Of a DNA stretch of 54,298 nt, positions 22,163 through 34,451 are shown piece by piece. The translations under genes were made by a program, and so were the position numbers. The notes beneath the pieces were generated by a model that saw only the letters and a list, made by a program, of their open reading frames with translations, was not told the DNA's origin and made no database searches. The DNA comes from Perkinsus chesapeaki (taxonomy: Eukaryota; Perkinsozoa; Perkinsida; Perkinsidae). Each line of letters opens with the position of its first letter. The first letter of the stretch is position 1. Where the stretch lies: positions 1-54,298 of the forward strand of contig JAAPAO010000197.1 of the NCBI GenBank assembly GCA_013115145.1. Reading direction: 5' to 3'.

Positions 22163-25119
22163 ATGTCTAGTGATATCTCCACCACTTCAAGTTCCTCTTC
22201 CCTCACTTGCATTCGAGCTGGCTGGGTCATCCAGGTCGATAGCGTCAACTCTGTCGTCACCGATGGCTGCGTCGTCTGGGACAACGAGTAGGCCTCCTCC
22301 TCTTCATCCTCTCTACAACAGCACCAACCGTCATTCCTCATCACTCAGGACCCACCGTATAGCTAACGTCTGTCCCTTCTCGGAGCTCCCTGCTGACATC
22401 GAGGTCAATGAGCATCTGCCTCATCATGCCATCATGCCCGGTCTCATCAATTGCCACACACACTCTCCCATGACGCCCCTCAGGGTAGCATAGAGGGAAT
22501 GTCGATCGATCCTATTACAGCTTCCTTTCCGGTTAGGGATACTCTGATGATCAGAACCTTCAGGACTGGCTGCAGAAGTATGTGTGGCCTGCCGAGGGAA
22601 AGTAAGTTACGGAGAAGACCCTACGATATCACCACATCGCCTCTGTCAGATTCGTATGTCCCGAGTTTGTGAAGTTAGGATCGCAGCTGGGCATATACGA
22701 GATGCTTCTCACCGGTGAGATGCTGGAACTTTGCCGATATGGCCAAGGCGTTTTCTGCGGCTCGGAATTCCCGAGCACGGAGAGAAATCTCGAAAAATTT
22801 CTCCCGACTTGAAAAAAAATTGTCCAGATTTCTCTCCGTGCTTGTTCTCCTCCTCCAATCTTGTTCCCCGCACAAATGAACTTAGCTTCTTCAAGCAGCT
22901 CCTCCTTTTTTCATTTTTTCCAGCAGCGATAATAATATGTTTCATCTCTCATGCTCCCTCCTACTGTCAGGTTCCACTACCTTCGTCGATATGTACATGT
23001 TCCCCCAGTCTGTGGCTGAAGTGGCCAATCAGGCTCACATTAGGCAAGTCCCCGAGCATATTCGCCTCACCGGTCCATTGTTGATCAGATGCTTTAATGG
23101 TGAGGCTGTCATGGACATCGGTGATGGCTCCATCGAGAAGATGATCGATGCTGCTGCGGAATATGTTAATAACAAAGGTACCATCTCATCGCCTGAAGTA
23201 ATCGCGTAATGTCGTCATCTCGTTGAAGATGTAGATAGCGTCCCTTAGCGCATCTGGCACATTCTGTTCCGAGCTCATTTTCCTGTGTGGTGATGGTGTA
23301 AACCTCATTTTCCTCAGATAACCATACCGAGATGGTGACCCCTCTCAACATAGCCCACGCCTGTTATACTGTAGGATTAGGATAACCATTATGCTATCGA
23401 TAATGCACATACTACAGGTCCCAGAGGACAAGCTGAAGAAGGTGTCGTCCATTGCCAAAGCCGCCGGCACTCGAGTCCACGTCCATCTCCACGAGTCGCA
23501 GGCGGAAGTCGACGAGTAAGCCCCCGCGTGTCTTTTCGTGCCTATGCCTCCTGCCCCCTCAGCTATATGAAGCAGCACGGTGAGTCCGCCATCGACGCCC
23601 TAACAGAAGCTGGTCTTCTCAACGACCATTTAATCGCAGCCCACTGTGTTCATATGACTGATGAGGTAAGCTAATACCATTCGAAAAATCCAACCCGCCA
23701 CGTGGGAGCCCATCGGAACATATCGTGGTTTTCGTGGACGCCGCGCGTTCATCTCTTCCCTGGCCATACATTTACTTTGCGTGAGTACCTGCATAGAAAC
23801 GGACAGGGATAGAAGAGGCGTCCTTGCTTTGACGGTCGATCATCCGAGATGTACCGCCGCTCTCTCTCAGGAAATCGCCCGCTTTGCCAAGGCCGGTGCC
23901 AACGCAGTTCACTGTCCCCGCTCCAACGCCAAGCTTGCCAGTGGTATCGCCAAGGTGAGGAAACGTGACGCTCACTATCGCGACACGTCTCTCAGGTTCA
24001 AAGGATGCTGGATGCCGGAGTTAACGTTTGTCTCGGCACAGACGGTCCATGCTGCAACAACTCCATGGACATGCTACAGGAAATGCAGTACGCCAGTCTA
24101 CTGGGGAAGGTCGCTGGTGAGAACACACAAATAAGAAAGATGCATCTCCTATCTGTTAGGGCCTAACATGAACCCAAAGAACGTTAACTGCTACACTGCT
24201 GTGCGTATGGCAACCATCAACGGTGCCAAGGCTGTTGGCAGAGAAACGGTAAGGCTGCTGCTACTGCTGCCACGTGGCAAAGGTTTGCTGCGGGAAGAAT
24301 GTGCTCGCTGTTTGTCATCGCTGCCTTCCTTTGTAGGACCTGGGCTCCTTGGAGGTCGGCAAGCTGGTCGATATGATCGCCATCGATCTCGGCCGCCTTG
24401 AGAACCAGCCAGTCTACGACCCTGTCTCATCCATAGTGTAAGTCTCAGGAACGGGTTTGTCGGAAATCTCCGGTACGGGAGAACGCGTGTGCTGAAGTCT
24501 ATAGGATGTCACTTTTGGAATTTGCGAAGTTGCTAGGGGAATGTAATGCGTCGACATGATCCGGTTCACACTAACCCGTCCAAAAGATAGTTGGTGGTCC
24601 TTCAGTTTGAGTCTTGTCTACCCGCTTTCAGGTACACCAATCAAAGACCTGTAACTGATGTTTGGATCGGCGGCAGAAGGGTAGTCCAGAGTAGAGAAGT
24701 AAGTTGAACTGGCGCGATTGCCCTGACTGTGCACCCTCGAAAATGTCAAGACAGGGTCTGGGCTTCCTCAAACTCACTCAGGAATTTCCAAATCGTGCAT
24801 TGCGGTTTTTGATCCATTTACTATCGGATGAAGGGATAACTTATGGGTAACCTCAACGGGATCTCTGAAGCTGCTGATGCTGCTCACCGAGCGATGTCCA
24901 CTATAGTATGGGAGCAATGCTATATAATGTCAAAACACCCAGCGGTTGCCTTCGTTGCGCCCGCATTCCCCTGAATTACTGCTGTTTCTGTCGTGGTGCT
25001 CGTAGGTATTGACGATGCCTAAGCCCTCTGCGGAGAAGATAGCTGCTTATCAGAAGGAGATCGCAGCGTTCAAGGCAGAGCGTGAGGCTGCCGCTGCCAC
25101 TTCTACCAACCAAGCTTAA
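22163..25119 (+). CDS. MTA/SAH-deaminase-type amidohydrolase, copy A
   Basis: Metal-dependent deaminase of the AtzA/TrzA/MtaD branch of amidohydrolases. The likely substrate is methylthioadenosine, S-adenosylhomocysteine or a related adenosine, which is a salvage role. The spliced product reads PGLINCHTHSPMTPLRG (HxH metal ligands), DDQNLQDWLQKYVWPAEGK, STTFVDMYMFP, IAHACYT, VHVHLHESQAEVDE, AAHCVHMTDE, CPRSNAKLASGIAK, VCLGTDGPCCNNSMDML, VGKLVDMIAIDLG and ends ATSTNQA at 25119. About a dozen introns are seen. Most are 36-60 bases, but several are long: 22715-22970 (256 bases, with an inverted repeat), one near 23179-23310, and a last one of about 300 bases. Positions are shared with copy B. 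All catalytic ligands seem present. Confidence 0.88.
22774..22842. repeat. 17-bp perfect inverted repeat (hairpin) inside an intron of copy A
   Basis: Arms AGCACGGAGAGAAATCT (22774-22790) and its exact reverse complement (22826-22842), with a 35-base spacer. It sits in the 256-base intron 22715-22970. The intron at the same position in copy B is about 47 bases long. This looks like a small insertion of foldback or MITE type that enlarged the intron. Confidence 0.9.
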
Positions 25120-25668
25120 TCCAAGCCCCTTGTGGTTCCTTTTTCACCAATGATATCGGATGGTCTAAACTGAGTTATAGCATCCCATAACTGCCCTCCT
25201 TACCTCACGTGGTTCAAGGCCAACTTCTTGTGTTAGTTCAGAGAGTGGGGCGGGGGTGGGGTGGGGCCGTTCTTACACGGCATGTTTAAATCGTCCATGG
25301 GCGGTCATAGAGAAACGCCAATTTCCGAAAGAATGCAATCAATGGCTTCTCTCTTGTTAGGAACATATCCTCTATCAAACATGCTTTCAAATTTTCGCCG
25401 TAGGAACAGTACTCCCGTGAGGTTCAATTGGTAACGAGAACCCTGAACGCTTGATGGCTACGGTCTGGCCCTGGTTACCAGGGACCCATCTAACCACCAG
25501 AAAAGTGTTACTGGAAAAAGTGTTCCCATGCGGAGGTGAAATGGATAACTCCTTAGAGACTGCTTCTAGACTGAAGACGGGTATCTACTGTATTCCTCCT
25601 GGGTACAATGTTCCTATACCACGACGTGCTCTGACTTGACCATCTGGCCAGTATTGCACATCCGCTCT
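25120..25668. other. intergenic region between the two amidohydrolases
   Basis: No convincing gene. A G-rich tract GGGGCGGGGGTGGGGTGGGG lies near 25249-25268, and the rest is featureless. It should contain the 3' end of copy A and the promoter of copy B. Confidence 0.5.
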
Positions 25669-27893
25669 ATGCCCTCAAATGACTCTCCTTACTACTGCCT
25701 GAGGGCTCCCTATGTTATAACAGTCAATGCCGAAGATAACATCCTTGAAGATGGTTGTGTCGTATGGGACAGGCAGTAAGCTCTCCCATGCCCTCACCGT
25801 GGTGACCTCATCGCTCAGGACCAATAGAATCACGCATGTGTGCCGCATCGGCGATCTACCCAACCACATAGCCGTCGATGAGTACCTTGAGCAGCATGTT
25901 CTTATACCGGGGCTTATCAACTGCCACACCCACGTGGCGATGACCTTACTTAGAGTCCGTTTCTCCACTCTTGAGGACTTGTCTCAAGAAAAGACATCGT
26001 CCGCTTCAGGGCTTCGCTGACGATTTGGAGCTGATGGACTGGCTTGATCATTATATATGGCCCGCCGAGAAGAAGTGCGAATCTACTTGCACGCATTTCC
26101 GCAGCAGCCTCTCAGGTTCATGTCGAAGGAATATATAACCTTAGGAACGCAAATGGGTGTTTATGAGATGCTAAAAACGGGTAAGTCCAAGATGGGCTCA
26201 AGAAGATGGCATCTAGCCGCTTGTCAGGGACGACTTGCTTCCTTGATATGTACTTTATGCCGACCGACACTACAGACGTCACAGTTGCTGCTGGGATCAG
26301 GTGGGCACGGGCAGCGGGCCCTCCGTGGAGTGGGGTGGAGATAGTTTCCCGGAGATTCGGAATAGAGTATAAGTGTACGCTTTGATTGGGGTTTGGCGAT
26401 CCATGTATTGTACATGTCAAATTGTACTTACCTCTGTTAGATGCTTCAACGGCCAGGCATTAATCGACTTCGGTGACGGCTCGGTAGACGGCCTCATTGA
26501 TGTTGCTAGGGATTACCTTGACAACGGTAGGTCTCGTCCTTCAAAGCACAAGAGAGTCCTTTAACGATACTGATTATGTGCCCCGTCTGTCAGCTCCGTC
26601 CCCTCTAGTTGAGCCAGTTATCTGCCCACATTCCTGCTACACTGTGAGCTAGTAGCATCTGCTAGCATCACAGCACTACTTTAATAGGTGCCCAAAGACA
26701 AGCTGCAGAAGCTGTCCGATATGGTAGCTGATCGAGGAGATAAGGCACCGGTGATCACCCACATACATCTGCACGAAACAGCAGGGGAAGTGGCAGAGTA
26801 CGCCAGCAGCCCTTATCAAACAAGATATGCTACTCGACTAGGTACCGTCAGAAAAACGGAGAATCTGCAATCGACACGTTGAAGTCTGTGGGGCTGCTGA
26901 ACAGGAACACTGTAGCGGCTCACTGTGTGCATCTGACAGATGAAGTGATGTAAATCTTCTCAATTCCAATGCTATCTTCACAGATGTAGGAGATCAGTCA
27001 GCTGGCCAAGGCCCAAGCGAATGCTGCCCACTGCCCTCGGTCGAACCTGAAGCTAGCCAGCGGAATGTCGCCAGTACCAGTCACTAGCAGCGGCGGCATG
27101 AACCGTGGTGGCAGGTCCAACGACTGATCGATGCCGGAGTTAATGTCTGCCTCGGAACTGACTCCGCGTGCTCTAACAACTCCCTCTGTATGCTTGAGGA
27201 GATGCAATTTGCCAGTCTCGTTGGAAAGCTGAGTCGGCCACTGCCGATGCCTCTGCGACACTCCCCCGTCAGGCAGTGGCAATAATGCTCGAAATGTCAA
27301 CTGCCACACCGCGCTGCGTATGGCCACTATAAACGGGGCCAAGGCCCTCGGCAAGGAGAAGGCAATACTTTTTGAAGCCCTCTGTAGTGGAGCTTCCTGG
27401 TGGTTTAGGACCTAGGCTCACTGGAGGTTGGCAAGCTCGCTGATATCGTCGCAGTGGACTTAGGCCACATCGGCAGCCTTCCCATCTACGACCCAGTCTC
27501 AGCCCTAGTGTAACGCAGGGCTGGTATTGGATTCATTTCGATAAGTATTTGTAATTAATGTATTACTGTGCTCAACTTGAAGTTCTCTGATTCACCCACG
27601 CAATCACCGAAAAGTGTTCTCAGCGGCGGCGCTCTATAACCTCAAAGGTACACAAACGAGAGGACCGTCAGCGATGTCTGGATCAATGGCAATAGAGTCG
27701 TGAAGGAGTCACTGGTAGCCACCCTCTGTTCTTTCCATGGGTGCTCTCGAGATGCTGTCAGGTAACGACAATTCCGCGTCCTGACGCCAATCACATCGAG
27801 CAGTTCCGTCGACGGTTAATGAAGTTCAAGCGAGAGGAATGTGGCTCGCGAGTTCGGAGACATTCTCATCACTTCCAGGATGAAGACACCTAA
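25669..27893 (+). CDS. MTA/SAH-deaminase-type amidohydrolase, copy B
   Basis: Tandem paralogue of the gene at 22163-25119, with the same likely deaminase reaction. The ATG at 25669 opens MPSNDSPYYCLRAPYVITV. Spliced segments: PGLINCHTHVAMTLLRG, FADDLELMDWLDHYIWPAE, TCFLDMYFMPTDTTDV, CPHSCYT, THIHLHETAGEVAE, AAHCVHLTDE, ISQLAKAQANAAHCPRSN, VCLGTDSACSNNSLCML, VGKLADIVAVDLGH and YTNERTVSDVWINGNRVVKES. A basic C-terminus (FRRRLMKFKREE) ends at 27893 and replaces copy A's Ala/Glu-rich end. Introns are short (41-57 bases), apart from two of about 80-250 bases around 26345-26690, and match copy A in position. The metal ligands HxH, H, H and D are present. Confidence 0.88.
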
Positions 27894-28128
27894 TTTTTTC
27901 AAGATGCGCTGGAATTTCTCAGCATGTAGGCTTTTCCTCGGCAGGATCGTGATTCTCCTTTCCACTCCCTCCTCCGGAACTTGAGTTGAAGTTTAAACCC
28001 ACTCAAAGCAATACTATCTGCCTTTAACTTTTTACACCACTTCCTGATTTTATACCGCTCCGCCCTCGCCCCTTCTTCCTCGCCTCTCTCAGCTTCTGTG
28101 TCCCCCTTGATGCCCTTCTGGTACTCCT

Positions 28129-31100
28129 ATGGTACGCAGCCATCGTCGTAGCGCATACGCTGCGAAGCTCTTCGCAGCGGAAGAGTCCCGGCGGAACGAT
28201 CCCGCCGACCAGCCCTTCACTGGCCGCCTCACCATGGCCTTATTGCGGCATGACGCTGGTGACTACGCCGGCATGCCCTTCGTGGTCTCCGGGCCAATCC
28301 TTGATCTGGACGAAGACTACGTCATAGGGTACCTGATCATGAGGCACTACGGTTCTTTTTATCCTAGCGTTTCAGATGCCACGTAAAGTTGGTGAATCCG
28401 GCGACATGCTCTGTCTCACTCCTCGGCTGGGTATCATCAGCTTGCTGCTATCGGACACTCGAGAAGCATCCTGCCAACGTATCTGGAAGTAAGAACAACT
28501 TCTACTGAAATCATTGCCGTTTGCATCTATCACGCACTCTCATTCACAGTTAGCCTCACTTACGCTTCCACCACTCCCGCATACTAACCCGACCCCGTTC
28601 AAACGTGTATTGCCTTTCTCAGACCACTACGTAGTATCCGTTTCTAATCGGCTGGCCGAGAGCGTTGGCCTCTCCAGAGACGTCAAAGAGGTCTTCGTAA
28701 GTGTCTTTTATCGTCGAGTCTGCTACTAAGTTCTCTCAGCTCGAAAAGTTATCGCCAAACGAGCACTCGCGGACGAACAGTTGGCCGACGCTAGAATCGG
28801 TCGAGATTATCATTCGCAGCCGCTTCCTCAGCAAGCGAGATGTTTGGCGCTTCCAGCTGAAGCTTCTTGGCGCCGTGGTCTACAACAACTTAGCGCCGCC
28901 TTTCGCGGACTCTCTGTACTGCGCAGAGGTCGTCGGTATGTCCTCGAATCCAGCGCCGGTTAGCCCTTCCAAAATGAGACGAGCAGTGGCCGGTGAGTAA
29001 CCTCTCACAGCTGCTGCCCTCATGACTATCAGCGTACCAATTTCAGGTCCTACGTCAACTCACCTGCTGAACTCTTGTGGCATCGTCGGCAGCCAGACGA
29101 AGGTCGTCTTCCGTACAATGAGCTCCCACATGAACATCTACATCCACCTATCTTGGGAAATGTGGTGCTTCGCCCAAGACGGCCGACCCCACTATGAGCG
29201 AGCTCTCTCCTTCCTCATCAATCTCCTCGCCGGCATGCGCAAGGCTGGCACCATGTGCAACCACTATCTCACCATCCTAACAGCCATTCGACTACAACCT
29301 ATCACCGCAGCGGGCATCGAGGAACCTACGGGCCGCGATGGCGAGTTCGTTTTCGACGACTACTACGATGTCCTCTATGACGGCATGACCTCAAAGCTCG
29401 ACGCTGGGGAGCTCGTTCGAGGCCTCAGGAAGATGTTCCTACAGTTCCCCGAGGAGATCGGGTGGACGCCGCCCTGCTTCCCAAATAAGAGCCATTTTTC
29501 TAGTAACAACTGCACACTGTATCATGCTTTATGATGGCACTTATTCAGGGCAATCTTCTACGGCCAACACGTCTTACTGTTTTTCACCTCACAAGCGGTC
29601 GAGCTCCATGATGGCAGTCAGTTCGTGCGGCAACGGTGAGAGCCACACTGCCCCATCTTGCCAATATCTCAATCGAGCTCTTGGGAGTGTGCCCCTCAGA
29701 TTCCTCGAACTCTACTTGTGGAGTTAGATTCGACCTTGACCTGCAGAACTGGGAGAGGTCAGACTACCCTCGAAGCGGCTGGGTGCCAGCGAGATGCCGC
29801 GACTCGAACGTGCTCGAATGCATCTCATTGAGCGCCGATCAATTCGACCAGAATCATCTCGACAGGAAGCTTTATACTACCGGCCAAGAAGTACGCCTAT
29901 TACAACAACTAGCTTCAGCCTTTCTCTGGTTGCTGAATCCCTCGCTCTCAGGTGGTCGTAGTTGCCGCCACCGACGGTGTTTTCCGTGCCACTTGTGAGC
30001 CTCGAGAGGACTACGTTGAGTGTCTCAAAAGGAAGTGTCTACAAGGCGTGTTCAGCGCCAAAGTGATCTGTCTGAGGCCCCCACCGATGAACCAAGTAGA
30101 CCGCCATGTCACCTCCCTCATCTGGCCATAGCCACTGGCAGGCGCCCATCATTCTCATATCGAAGGATCAATCCACAGCAATCAGAAGTCGCAGGCCGCG
30201 CAACGCCGAAATGAAACGGCTCGGAGAACAGTAGCACCTCCTCCTCCTCCTCGGCGCGGTCTAGTTCGACGTGCCTGTATCTCAGAGGTTCCTGGCTTCA
30301 TGCGCACTTTGACGTCTATGATGCATCGTGGCTGCATATTCAATATTATCCCTCCGAGGAGAAGTGCTGCAGCTCCAGGATGCGCTTTCGCGGTGAGCTG
30401 CCTAATCATCATCAGTCGCTATGACCATCTCCCTTCAGGATTTCTGCACTCCTCCTTGACGCCCCTTTTGTACAACTGTCGTGAACAGCAAATTAAGATG
30501 AACGTCATGCCCTTCACCAAGCTGTGGACCAAGGTCACTTGCACCTCCCCCAACGCCGGCCCCGATCTGTCTTCAGGCGGACTGCTCCATCATTCCGGAT
30601 AATCACCAAAGCGATGAAAGCGATGACGACATGCTAGCCGAGGCTGACGACACCTTCGATACTGCCATCGTTGATGCCCCGCTGTCCCTTGGCAACTTGC
30701 GTACAGCGCAAACACCGGAAGGGGCCCTAGCCAACAACTCTCCTATAACACCCAAATCCAACGCCTACTACGGGACAGTTTCAGCCACGACCTACTCTCG
30801 AGAGAGCAGCTACACGTCCCGTATGATCACCGAGCTCTCTGCATTCAAGGTGTCTCCACGCGCCCCTCGGCTCTCCAGTAGCTGCTTCCTCAGGCGACCA
30901 AGAAGAGCCTGACGCAATTTGCGCACATCAGCACTCGTCGCTACCACAACCACCAACAGCAGCTCCCCGTACCGTTTCCTAACACGCGCACGTCCAGCAG
31001 TAACCTGCAGCGATGCTCAACTATCTGCCCACCGCTGCTGCCGACTCGGTTCGGCTCCCTCTTAGATGACGTAAGGCTACCGGTCGTCCCGTCCTTTCCT

Positions 31101-34100
31101 ATTCCTTTCAAGGTGCAAATGTCGCAGTTCGTCATACCACAGCTGCAGCGGATAGTTCTCGAAACCAACAAGCGCATCGAGCAGAACTCTCAGATGCAGG
31201 TGGACAACTGGGTGGTTACCAGCGAGGAGAGCGTCCGTATGTCGATGATGCTGGTGGGTCCCCCTTGTCCACTGTGCAGCCTTCATGCCCTGGTCTAGGC
31301 CAAGCATCACCTCGACGTCCGCCGTATGCAGCTGATGCGCGGAAGAGGCGCCCCAGCAGCTCGAGCAGCCCTGCCGCTGCCTCCGGTGAGTAGCCCCAGT
31401 GTACCATATCGCAGTCTTGCCTCTACCTCAGTCATCGGTTGGCGGACACTCTCCGGCGTTGGCCAAGTCGCACTCCCTGGCACGGATGCAACAGATCAAT
31501 CGAACCATGCACGAGCTCATTGGTAGGAATATTCACTATTGAAGATTATCATTTCCCTTGACTAGGCGTCCGGCTGGCCATGGGTCACCAGCTCATCGAG
31601 GACAGACAGCAGAGTTGGTCCATATATATTGCCAATGTCCAAATGAACGGCATTGACTCCAGCTGGAAGCTAGAGCAGTTTGAGGATGGTGGCAACAACA
31701 TACTGGTCACTAAGTAAGCCACCCTAGCCACTTTGGGAAATATTCATATTTAACAAATAGAATCAACATTATCCACGGCCTTAGTTAGACCCTTCGATAG
31801 AGTTCTATCAGGAGTGTCTATAACGTGACTAGATACAAGCCGTTGATGCTGGACCCGAGCAGTACTGCTGCGGGTAGCTCGCGGAGCCGTATACCTCCCA
31901 CAGCAGGATACAGCCGTATGCCATCGAACCTTTCAGCTGCATCGCCCAAAGGTAAGGCCCTTCTGATTCCCACTCCTCGCTTCTCCCAAGAGATCTGTTC
32001 AGACCATCAGCTCGCGCGCCCGAACTCTTTGGTGCCAGCAGCGCCCCAAAACCGGCGGAATTCAGCGATAGATGCCTCAGAGGCGCCGGTGCCGCAGCAC
32101 CCGGCGAAGGTGAAGGAGCGCATTCTAGCGACCAAGTAGGGTGTCTTCGTAAGCTCCATTCGAAGCACCTGTCCAGGTATAAATATTACCTTCGACGACG
32201 GCCAGGTCTGTCCAACTGCTCTGGCTGCAACTCGGCCTTTGCGCCCCCAGGTGACAACAGCTGTGATGATCTCAGGAAGCAGAGCGGCGAGGCTATTTCA
32301 CCGAGAAATGTGTCGCTAAATGGATGTAAGAAGCGCTTCTCCCGGCGTCTAGTTTCCTCCTTTGCAGGTCCCGATTGTGAACGGTTCTCTCGCAGCTACT
32401 TTATCCACACCCGAAAGTGGCTGCACAACTCCATGCATGAGTTCCCTTGGAACAGCCTCGACATGCTAGTGTCCCAGCAGTCTCCGAAGATCCCCAATAT
32501 AGTGCGTAGCCCTCCTTCTTATCTATTCCTCACTACCGACTGCCCGCCAGGTCCCTCCGGCACTCAAGGCCGACAGCGACGGTCCCCACGAGCTTCGGTG
32601 GCTATTACGATCTGCCCTGAAGACTCTGGTAGCCAGTTCGGGCGAGGCACTTATTTTCATTTTTCTCCTTTCTAGATGTTTGCACTTGTCCCCTCGGAGC
32701 CGGACTTCTCGCATGAGACTTTCCTACGAGACATTCCCGAGGGCCACGGCGTCGACTCTGATCCGTTCAACGACGACGCCAGGAGCCACCGTCGCGGCGA
32801 CTGCGATGCTAATCTGGTGGAGAGATTCAGAGCTTGGAAATACAAAGTGAGGAGTGCCACAGTGTAGATGGTAGCTGGGTGTTTTGCAGGTCGAAACACA
32901 ATGCGGCATTCCGCTTATTCCTGTCCGAGTTGACCGTCATACCGACCCGCGAGCTCGAGGCAGCAACGGCAGCAGCACATGCAGTTTTGGGGCCTACGCT
33001 ACGATGTCCGTCAGAGTCAACGTTCGCAACAGTCATCTGTTCACCCCGAATGATTCAATAAATGGATCCTGGGGTGGCCTTGACGAGAAGAAGGAATTGT
33101 GCAGAGACTGGCTGCAGCTTAATTTCGACGAGAGCTTCCAGCCTCCCAGGTGAGGATCAGGGCCCGTTAGCCTCGTATAAATGTGTTGCTCGGGGGGTCA
33201 AAATGTGGTTCCAGGGTAGACATTCTGCTGGAAAAATGTTCCTTAAACAAAAGGAAACCTTTGGTGGCTGACCTTTTTCGGGAATATCCAACATTCCTCC
33301 ATGAGTCCCTAAGGAGAACCACGACAGATCACCTCTCCTTCACGCAACTTCCATTTTGGGAACTTTGAAATAATTATACTTTCTTCAGGCTCTTCCTTCT
33401 ATCAATCGATTGGGTGACCTGCCATGCCAACTACGTGGTCCAGATAGTCGATAAGCTTGCCCAGTGTGCGGCCGAGGAAGGGTTCACCTTGGTATGCCTC
33501 CCCCGTTGAATCCAGTTTGATTCTCCCTTCTCAGGTCGAGCTGCCAGTAGCCCAGCTGTTCCCTCAGCCAGTGCCGTCCCCACTATGGAGCGAAGACCGT
33601 GAGCTGTGCTTTCACCGTCCACCTTTCAATCGTCGTATAACCTTTCAATTTCCTCCTGATGTCTCGTCCAGCACCACTACTGCATTCCACAAAAGGCTTC
33701 TCTATGACCTATGCACTGGACTGGACTTGCTCGTCTGCTTCTTTTGCGAGGACAGGAGGCTAAAAGAGGTCAGCCTGCCTTCATCGTTGTTCGTTATTCG
33801 CGGCGATTATGGCTTCTTCGTCACGCTTGTCGTATTCGGTAGCGATTGCAGACAGTAGATCGAACAGGTTTGAATAAATGATAATAGCAAGGTCTCCGCG
33901 TATTGTGTAGCGACATTGCTATGGTTTTTGTTGCTTAATCCGACTAAGTTCACAGAAAGTGTTTTAGGTAGCCGTTGACACCGATGAGGACGGTCATGAA
34001 GCTAAGAACCTCGACCGCCGAGTTAAGCAACTTGATAGTCGCCTTACCGGATGGACAACAATGAACCGCGAAGGCACATTTTTCGTGGCGATTCGGCCAG

Positions 34101-34339
34101 GTCGACTGGACTGGTATGAGAGTTACCTCACAGCACACGAAGCTGGCGCGCTCTCACTGAAGCGCATCCGTGAGCGCAGCCGTGCCAGTGTGAGCCAACA
34201 TGAGAGAGCCTTTGCCAAGATGAAGAGCATTCTCCACACTGACTTGGTGAGGTTTAGAGAAGAGGAGCACAGAATGTCTCCAACGCGAATTGAAGAGGAT
34301 AACTTCATTGTTCGTCGCACCGCCAGCTTGCCCAAATAA
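28129..34339 (+). CDS. IML1: IML1/DEPDC5, catalytic subunit of GATOR1
   Basis: GATOR1 is the GTPase-activating complex that switches off Rag GTPases and TORC1 when amino acids are short. Family landmarks, in order: VEIIIRSRFLSKRDVWRFQL; KVVFRTMSSHMNIYIHLSW; DDYYDVLYDGM and LRKMFLQFPEEIGW; HLDRKLYTTGQE followed by VVVAATDGVFRATCE; KWLHNSMHEFPWNSLDML; FALVPSEPDF; RDWLQLNFDESFQPPR; and SIDWVTCHANYVVQIVDKLA with GFTLVELPVAQLFPQP, the C-terminal domain. The last exon (about 33970-34339) carries TTMNREGTFFVAIRP. There are many short introns, and the internal map is partial. I do not find a DEP domain in the expected place. The start is the first ATG of the first coding-like exon. The stop lies only 112 bases before the PUS7 start. 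Confidence 0.85.
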
Positions 34340-34451
34340 CCGTTATCATTTCTATTACATTTGCGTTCCTTCGGTATTATAAGCATTTCTGATCGCCTTC
34401 GGTGTCGAGTTGCCCCAGTCTCTGCTGCCACGCCGGACAGCCCCATTAGAA

